Assembly (NCBI RefSeq): GCF_050947335.1
Contig: NW_027474173.1
Location: 1 to 64,000, forward strand
Direction of reading: 5' to 3'
DNA: 64,000 nt
Origin: Megachile rotundata
Taxonomy: Eukaryota > Arthropoda > Insecta > Hymenoptera > Megachilidae
Shown: in pieces, positions 57,752-64,000 of the stretch
Position numbering within the stretch: the first letter of the stretch is position 1
Layout: every line of letters starts with the position of its first letter
Translations under genes and position numbers: made by a program
Notes under the pieces: generated by a model
The model's input: the letters and a program-made list of their open reading frames with translations, nothing else
Databases searched by the model: none
What the model was told of the DNA's origin: nothing

Positions 57752-60700
57752 ACAATCACTAAACTCATTACTCTTATTGTTATCAATCTAACTCATATCA
57801 TTAGCCATATTATGCTTATATGATCCATAGAACGAGAATTACTATACTCACTACTCTTAGTATTATCAATCTAACTCATATTATTAGTCATATTATGCTT
57901 ATATTATCGATAGATCGACAATTACTATACTTATTACTGTTACTATTATCAATCTAACTCATATTATTAGCCATATTATGCTTAAATGATCGATAGAACG
58001 ACAATTACTATACTTATTACTCTTATTGTTATCAACCTAACTCATATTATTACCCATATTATGCTTATATGATCGATAGAACGACATTTACTATACTTAT
58101 TACACTTCCTATTATCAATCTAACTTATATTATTGGCCATATTATGCTTATATGATCGATAGAACGACAATTACTATACTCACTACTCTTAGTATTATCA
58201 ATCTGACTCACATTATTAGCCATATTATGCTTATATGATCGATAGAACGACAATTACTATACTTATTACTCTTATTGTTATCAATCTAACTCATATTGTT
58301 AGCCATATTATGCTTATATGATCGATAGAACGAGAAATACTATACTCACTACTCTTAGTATTGTCAATCTAACTCATATTATTAGCCATATTATGCTTAT
58401 ATGATCGATAGAACGAGAATTACTATACTCACTACTCTTAGTATTATCAATCTAACTCATATTATTAGCCATATTATGCTTAAATGATCGATAGAACGAC
58501 AATTACTATACTTATTACTCTTATTGTTATCAATCTAACTCATATTGTTAGACATATTATGCTTATATGATCGATAGAACGAGAATTACTATACTCACTA
58601 CTCTTAGTATTATCAATCTAACTCATATTATTAACCATATTATGCAAATTTGATCGATAGAACGACAATCACTAAACTCATTACTCTTATTATTATCAAT
58701 CTAACTCATATTATTAGCCATATTATGCTTATATGATCGATAGAATGAGAATTACTACACTCACTACTCTTAGTATTATCACTCTAACTCATATTATTAG
58801 CCATATTATGCTTATATGATCGATAGAACGACAATTACTATACTTATTACTCTTATTGTTATCAATCTAACTCATATTGTTAGCCATATTATGCTTAAAT
58901 GATCGATAGAACGAGAATTACTATACTCACTACTCTTAGTATTGTCAATCTAACTCATATTATTAGCCATATTATGCTTATATTATCGATAGAACGACAA
59001 TTACTATACTTATCACTCTTATTATTATGAATCTAACTCATATTATTAGCCATATTATGCTTATATGATCGATAGAATGACAATTACTATACTTATTACT
59101 CTTATTATTATCAATCTAACTCATATTATTAACCATATTATGCTTATATGATCGATAGAACGACAATTACTATACTTATTACTCTTATTATTATAAATAT
59201 AACTCATATTATTAGCCATATTATGCTTATATGATCGATAGAACGACAATTACTATACACATTACTCTTACTATTATCAATCTAACTCATATTATTAACC
59301 ACATTATGCAGATATGATCGATAGAACGAGAATTACTATACTTACTACTCTTAGTATTATCAATCTAACTCATATTATTAGCCATATTATGCTTAAATGA
59401 TCGATAGAACGACAATTACTGTACCTATTACTCTTATTATTATTAATTTAACACATATTATTAGCCATATTATGCTTATATGATTGACAGGACGACAATT
59501 ACTATACTTATTACACTCACTGTTATCAATCTAACTCATATTATTAACCATATTATGCAAATTTGATCGATAGGACGACAATCACTAAACTCATTACTTT
59601 TATTATTATCAATCTAACTCATATTATTAGCCATATTATGCTTATATGATCGATAGAATGAGAATTACTACACTCACTACTCTTAGTATTATCACTCTAA
59701 CTCATATTATTAGCCATATTATGCTTATATGATCGATAGAACGACAATTACTATACTTATTACTCTTATTGTTATCAATCTAACTCATATTATTAGCCAT
59801 ATTATGCTTATATGATCGATAGAACGACAATTACTATACTTATTACTCTTATTATTCTAAATATAACTCATATTATTAGCCATATTATGCTTATATGATC
59901 GATAGAACGAGAATTACTATACTCACTACTCTTAGTATTATCAGTCTAACTCATATTATTAGCCATATTATGCTTATATTATCGATAGAACGACAATTAC
60001 TATACTTATCACTCTTATTATTATGAATCTAACTCATATTATTAGCCATATTATGCTTATATGATCGATAGAATGACAATTACTATACTTATTACTCTTA
60101 CTATTATCAATCTAACTCATATTATTAACCATATTATGCTTATATGATCGATAGAACGACAATTACTATACTTATTACTCTTATTATTATAAATGTAACT
60201 CATATTATTAGCCATATTATGCTTATATGATCGATAGAACGACAATTACTATACACATTACTCTTTCTATTATCAATCTAACTCATATTATTAACCACAT
60301 TATGCAGATATGATCGATAGAACGAGAATTACTATACTTACTACTCTTAGTATTATCAATCTAACACATATTATTAGCCATATTATGCTTAAATGATCGA
60401 TAGAACGACAATTACTGTACCTATTACTCTTATTATTATTAATTTAACACATATTATTAGCCATATTATGCTTATATGATTGACAAGACGACAATTACTA
60501 TACTTATTACACTCACTGTTATCAATCTAACTCATATTATTAACCATATTATGCTTATATGATCGATAGAACGAGAATTACTATACTCATTACTCTTATT
60601 ATTATCAATGTAACTCATATTATTAACCATATTATGCCGATATGATCGATAGCACGACATTTAATATCATTATTACTCTTATTATTATGAACCTAACTCA

Positions 60701-63700
60701 TATTATTAGCCATATTATGCTTGTATGATCGATAGAACTACAATTACTATACTCATTACTCTTATTGTTATCAACCTAACTCATATTATTACCCATATTA
60801 TGCTTATATGATCGATAGAACGACATTTACTATACTTATTACACTTCCTATTATCAATCTAACTTATATTATTGGCCATATTATGCTTATATGATCGATA
60901 GAACGACAATTACTACACTTATTACTCTTATTATTATCAATCTAACTCATATTATTAGCCATATTATGCTTAAATGATCGATAGAACGACAATTACTACA
61001 CTTATTACTCTTATTATTATCAATCTAACTCATATTATTAGCCATATTATGCTTATATGAGCAATAGAACTACAACTACTATACTTATTACTCTTATTAT
61101 TATCAATCTAACTCATATTATTAACCATATTATGCAGATATGATCGATAGAACGACAATTACTATACTTATTACTTTTATTGTTATCAATCTAACTCATA
61201 TTATTAGCCACATTATGCTTAAATGATCGATAGAACGATAATTACTATACTTATTACTCTTATTATTATCAATCTCACTCATATTATTAGCCATATTATG
61301 CTTATATGATCGATAGAACGACAATTACTATACTTATTACACTCACTATTATCAATCTAACTCATATTATTAACCATATTATGCAGATATGATCGATAGC
61401 ACGACATTTACTATACCTATTACTCTTATTATTATCGGCCTAACTCATATTATTAGACGTATTATGCTTATATGATCGACAGAACGACAACTACTATATT
61501 TATTACACTCACTGTTATCAATCTAACTCATATTATTAACCATATTATGCAAATTTGATCGATAGAACGACAACCACTATACATATTAGTCTTATTATTA
61601 TCAACCTAACTCATATTATTAGCCATATTATGCTTAAATGATCGATAGAACGACAATTACTATACTTATTACTCGTATTATTATCAATCTAACTCATATT
61701 ATTAACAATATTATGCTTATAATATCGATAGAACGACAATTACTATACTTATTACTGTTATTTTTATCAATCTAACTCATATTATTAGCCATATTATGCT
61801 TAAATGATCGATAGAACTACAATTACTATACTCATTGCTCTTATTATTATCAATCTAACTCATATTATTAGCCATATTATGCTTATATGATCGATAGAAT
61901 GAGAATTACTATACTCACTACTCTTAGTATTATCACTCTAACTCATATTATTAGCCATATTATGCTTATATGATCGTTAGAACGACAATTACTATACTTA
62001 TTACTCTTATTGTTATCAATCTAACTCATATTATTAGCCATATTATGCTTATATGATCGATAGAACGAGAATTACTATACTCACTACTCTTAGTATTATC
62101 AGTCTAACTCATACTATTAGCCATATTATGCTTATATTATCGATAGAACGACAATTACTATACTTATCACTCTTATTATTATGAATCTAACTCATATTAT
62201 TAGCCATATTATGCTTATATGATCGATAGAATGACAATTACTATACTTATTACTCTTACTATTATCAATCTAACTCATAGTATTAACCATATTATGCTTA
62301 TATGATCGATAGAACGACAATTACTATACTTATTACTCTTATTATTATAAATATAACTCATATTATTAGCCATATTATGCTTATATGATCGATAGAACGA
62401 CAATTACTATACACATTACTCTTTCTATTATCAATCTAACTCATATTATTAACCACATTATGCAGATATGATTGATAGAACGAGAATTACTATACTTACT
62501 ACTCTTAGTATTATCAATCTAACTCATATTATTAGCCATATTATGCTTAAATGATCGATAGAACGACAATTACTGTACCTATTACTCTTATTATTATTAA
62601 TTTAACACATATTATTAGCCATATTATGCTTATATGATTGACAAGACGACAATTACTATACTTATTACACTCACTGTTATCAATCTAACTCATATTATTA
62701 ACCATATTATGCTTATATGATCGATAGAACGAGAATTACTATACTCATTACTCTTATTATTATCAATGTAACTCATATTATTAACCATATTATGCCGATA
62801 TGATCGATAGCACGACATTTAATATCATTATTACTCTTATTATTATGAACCTAACTCATATTATTAGCCATATTATGCCTGTATGATCGATAGAACTACA
62901 ATTACTATACTCATTACTCTTATTGTTATCAACCTAACTCATATTATTACCCATATTATGCTTATATGATCGATAGAACGACATTTACTATACTTATTAC
63001 ACTTCCTATTATCAATCTAACTTATATTATTGGCCATATTATGCTTATATGATCGATAGAACGACAATTACTATACTCACTACTCTTAGTATTATCAATC
63101 TAACTCATATTATTAGCCATATTATGCTTAAATGATCGATAGAACGACAATTACTATACTTATTACTCTTATTGTTATCAATCTAACTCATATTGTTAGA
63201 CATATTATGCTTATATGATCGATAGAACGAGAATTACTATACTCACAACTCTTAGTATTATCAATCTAACTCATATTATTAACCATATTATGCAAATTTG
63301 ATCGATAGAACGACAATCACTAAACTCATTACTCTTATTATTATCAATCTAACTCATATTATTAGCCATATTATGCTTATATGATCGATAGAATGAGAAT
63401 TACTACACTCACTACTCTTAGTATTATCACTCTAACTCATATTATTAGCCATATTATGCTTATATGATCGATAGAACGACAATTACTATACTTATTACTC
63501 TTATTGTTATCAATCTAACTCATATTGTTAGCCATATTATGCTTAAATGATCGATAGAACGAGAATTACTATACTCACTACTCTTAGTATTGTCAATCTA
63601 ACTCATATTATTAGCCATATTATGCTTATATTATCGATAGAACGACAATTACTATACTTATCACTCTTATTATTATGAATCTAACTCATATTATTAGCCA

Positions 63701-63770
63701 TATTATGCTTATATGATCGATAGAATGACAATTACTATACTTATTACTCTTATTATTATCAATCTAACTC
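57752..63770 (+). repeat. satellite block D, copy 2
   Basis: Copy of 37500-44100, with an offset of 244, then 240, then 237 monomers. The first step removes four monomers (equivalent of 37740-38060); the last removes three near 63110 (ATTGTTAGAC at 43521 and 63192). It carries both 26-monomer copies (GCAGATATG at 60304 and 62462). Private changes include ATCTGACTCAC (about 58201), CTAACACATATT near 60361, TCATAGTATTAACC near 62276 and GATTGATAG near 62470. Confidence 0.85.
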
Positions 63771-64000
63771 ATATTATTAACCATATTATGCAGATATGAT
63801 CGATAGAACGACAATTACTATACTTATTACTTTTATTGTTATCAATCTAACTCATATTATTAGCCACATTATGCTTAAATGATCGATAGAACGATAATTA
63901 CTATACTTATTACTCTTATTATTATCAATCTAACTCATATTATTAGCCATATTATGCTTATATGATCGATAGAACGACAATTACTATACTTATTACACTC
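63771..64000 (+). repeat. right-edge satellite monomers
   Basis: At about 63780 the order leaves block D (GCAGATATG here, GCTTATATG at the equivalent 44110) and follows the order seen at 41210-41420. The last complete unit ends at 63995 and the window stops five bases into the next, so the array continues to the right. Confidence 0.7.

Larger units (their letters stand above)
1..64000 (+). repeat. 83-bp AT-rich satellite array, about 771 monomers
   Basis: Every part of the window is the same 83-bp unit in direct orientation. With the monomer start set at the CTCTTA motif, starts fall at 1, 84, 167, 250 and so on; near the end a unit starts at 63996, giving 771 complete units plus 5 bases. 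Landmarks in each unit, in order: CTCTTATTATTATCAATC, AACTCATATTATTAGCC, ATATTATGCTTATATG, ATCGATAGAACGACAATTAC, TATACTTATTA. Differences between monomers are almost all substitutions. Frames cannot stay open for long: 83 is not a multiple of 3, so one frame passes through all three phases of the unit within 249 bp and meets their stops. No inversion, transposon or unique sequence interrupts the array. It resembles eukaryotic centromeric or pericentromeric satellites in form. I do not recognise the family, so chromosomal location and function are inference only. Confidence 0.98.

Noticed and set aside
1..64000. CRISPR-like regular repeats
   Set aside because: The entire 83-bp unit repeats; there are no unique spacers between conserved repeats, and no cas genes.
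1..64000. Telomeric repeats, tRNA or rRNA genes, promoters and terminators
   Set aside because: No TTAGG-, TTAGGG- or TTTAGGG-like runs and no RNA gene elements were seen. TATA-like and hairpin-like strings recur with every monomer because the unit is AT-rich, so they carry no regulatory evidence.
1..64000. Transposon or MITE insertion, or inverted array segments
   Set aside because: Every stretch read belongs to the forward monomer; no target-site duplications, terminal inverted repeats or reverse-oriented units were found.

Overview
The whole window is one uninterrupted, AT-rich tandem satellite array. An 83-bp monomer is repeated head to tail about 771 times, every copy in the same orientation, and the array runs off both ends. 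I found no protein gene, RNA gene, transposon, telomere repeat, CRISPR array or unique-sequence island. The consensus monomer is about 24% GC (20 of 83 bases); positions 2823-2905 hold an exact copy of it. A large array with strict unit length and higher-order repeats is typical of eukaryotic heterochromatin (centromeric, pericentromeric or subtelomeric). I do not recognise the monomer and cannot name the organism. 64 kb of it in one piece suggests a long-read assembly.

Layout. The structure lies in the order of monomer variants and in long-range duplications whose offsets are exact multiples of 83 bp. 1-9.3 kb: 'old-type' monomers with a 30-mer (2490 bp) tandem duplication (1080-3569 / 3570-6059), partly repeated at 6.1-9.3 kb and again at 14.9-18.4 kb. 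9.7-34.8 kb: interlocking copies of multi-kb blocks at offsets of 84, 93, 127, 131, 215 and 220 monomers. 34.8-37.5 kb: a short mosaic with a 20-mer offset. 37.5-49.5 kb: a 59-mer (4897 bp) block in two to three copies with 12-mer and 26-mer duplications nested inside it. 49.6-57.0 kb: the most regular part, a 17-mer (1411 bp) higher-order repeat, part of which was duplicated again as a 40-mer (3320 bp). 57.5-63.8 kb: a second copy of 37.5-44.1 kb, mostly at an offset of 240 monomers (19920 bp).

Unit length is very stable. At every anchor I checked, the monomer boundary stays in one register except for two +1-base steps, near 6510 and 7699, both homopolymer extensions. Copy number changed by gain or loss of whole monomers (1, 3, 4, 12, 17, 20, 26, 30, 40, 59 and so on), as expected from in-register unequal exchange or replication slippage. 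Nesting of the duplications gives a relative order of events. Nothing here supports a coding or defence system; the interest is in the satellite's structure and history.
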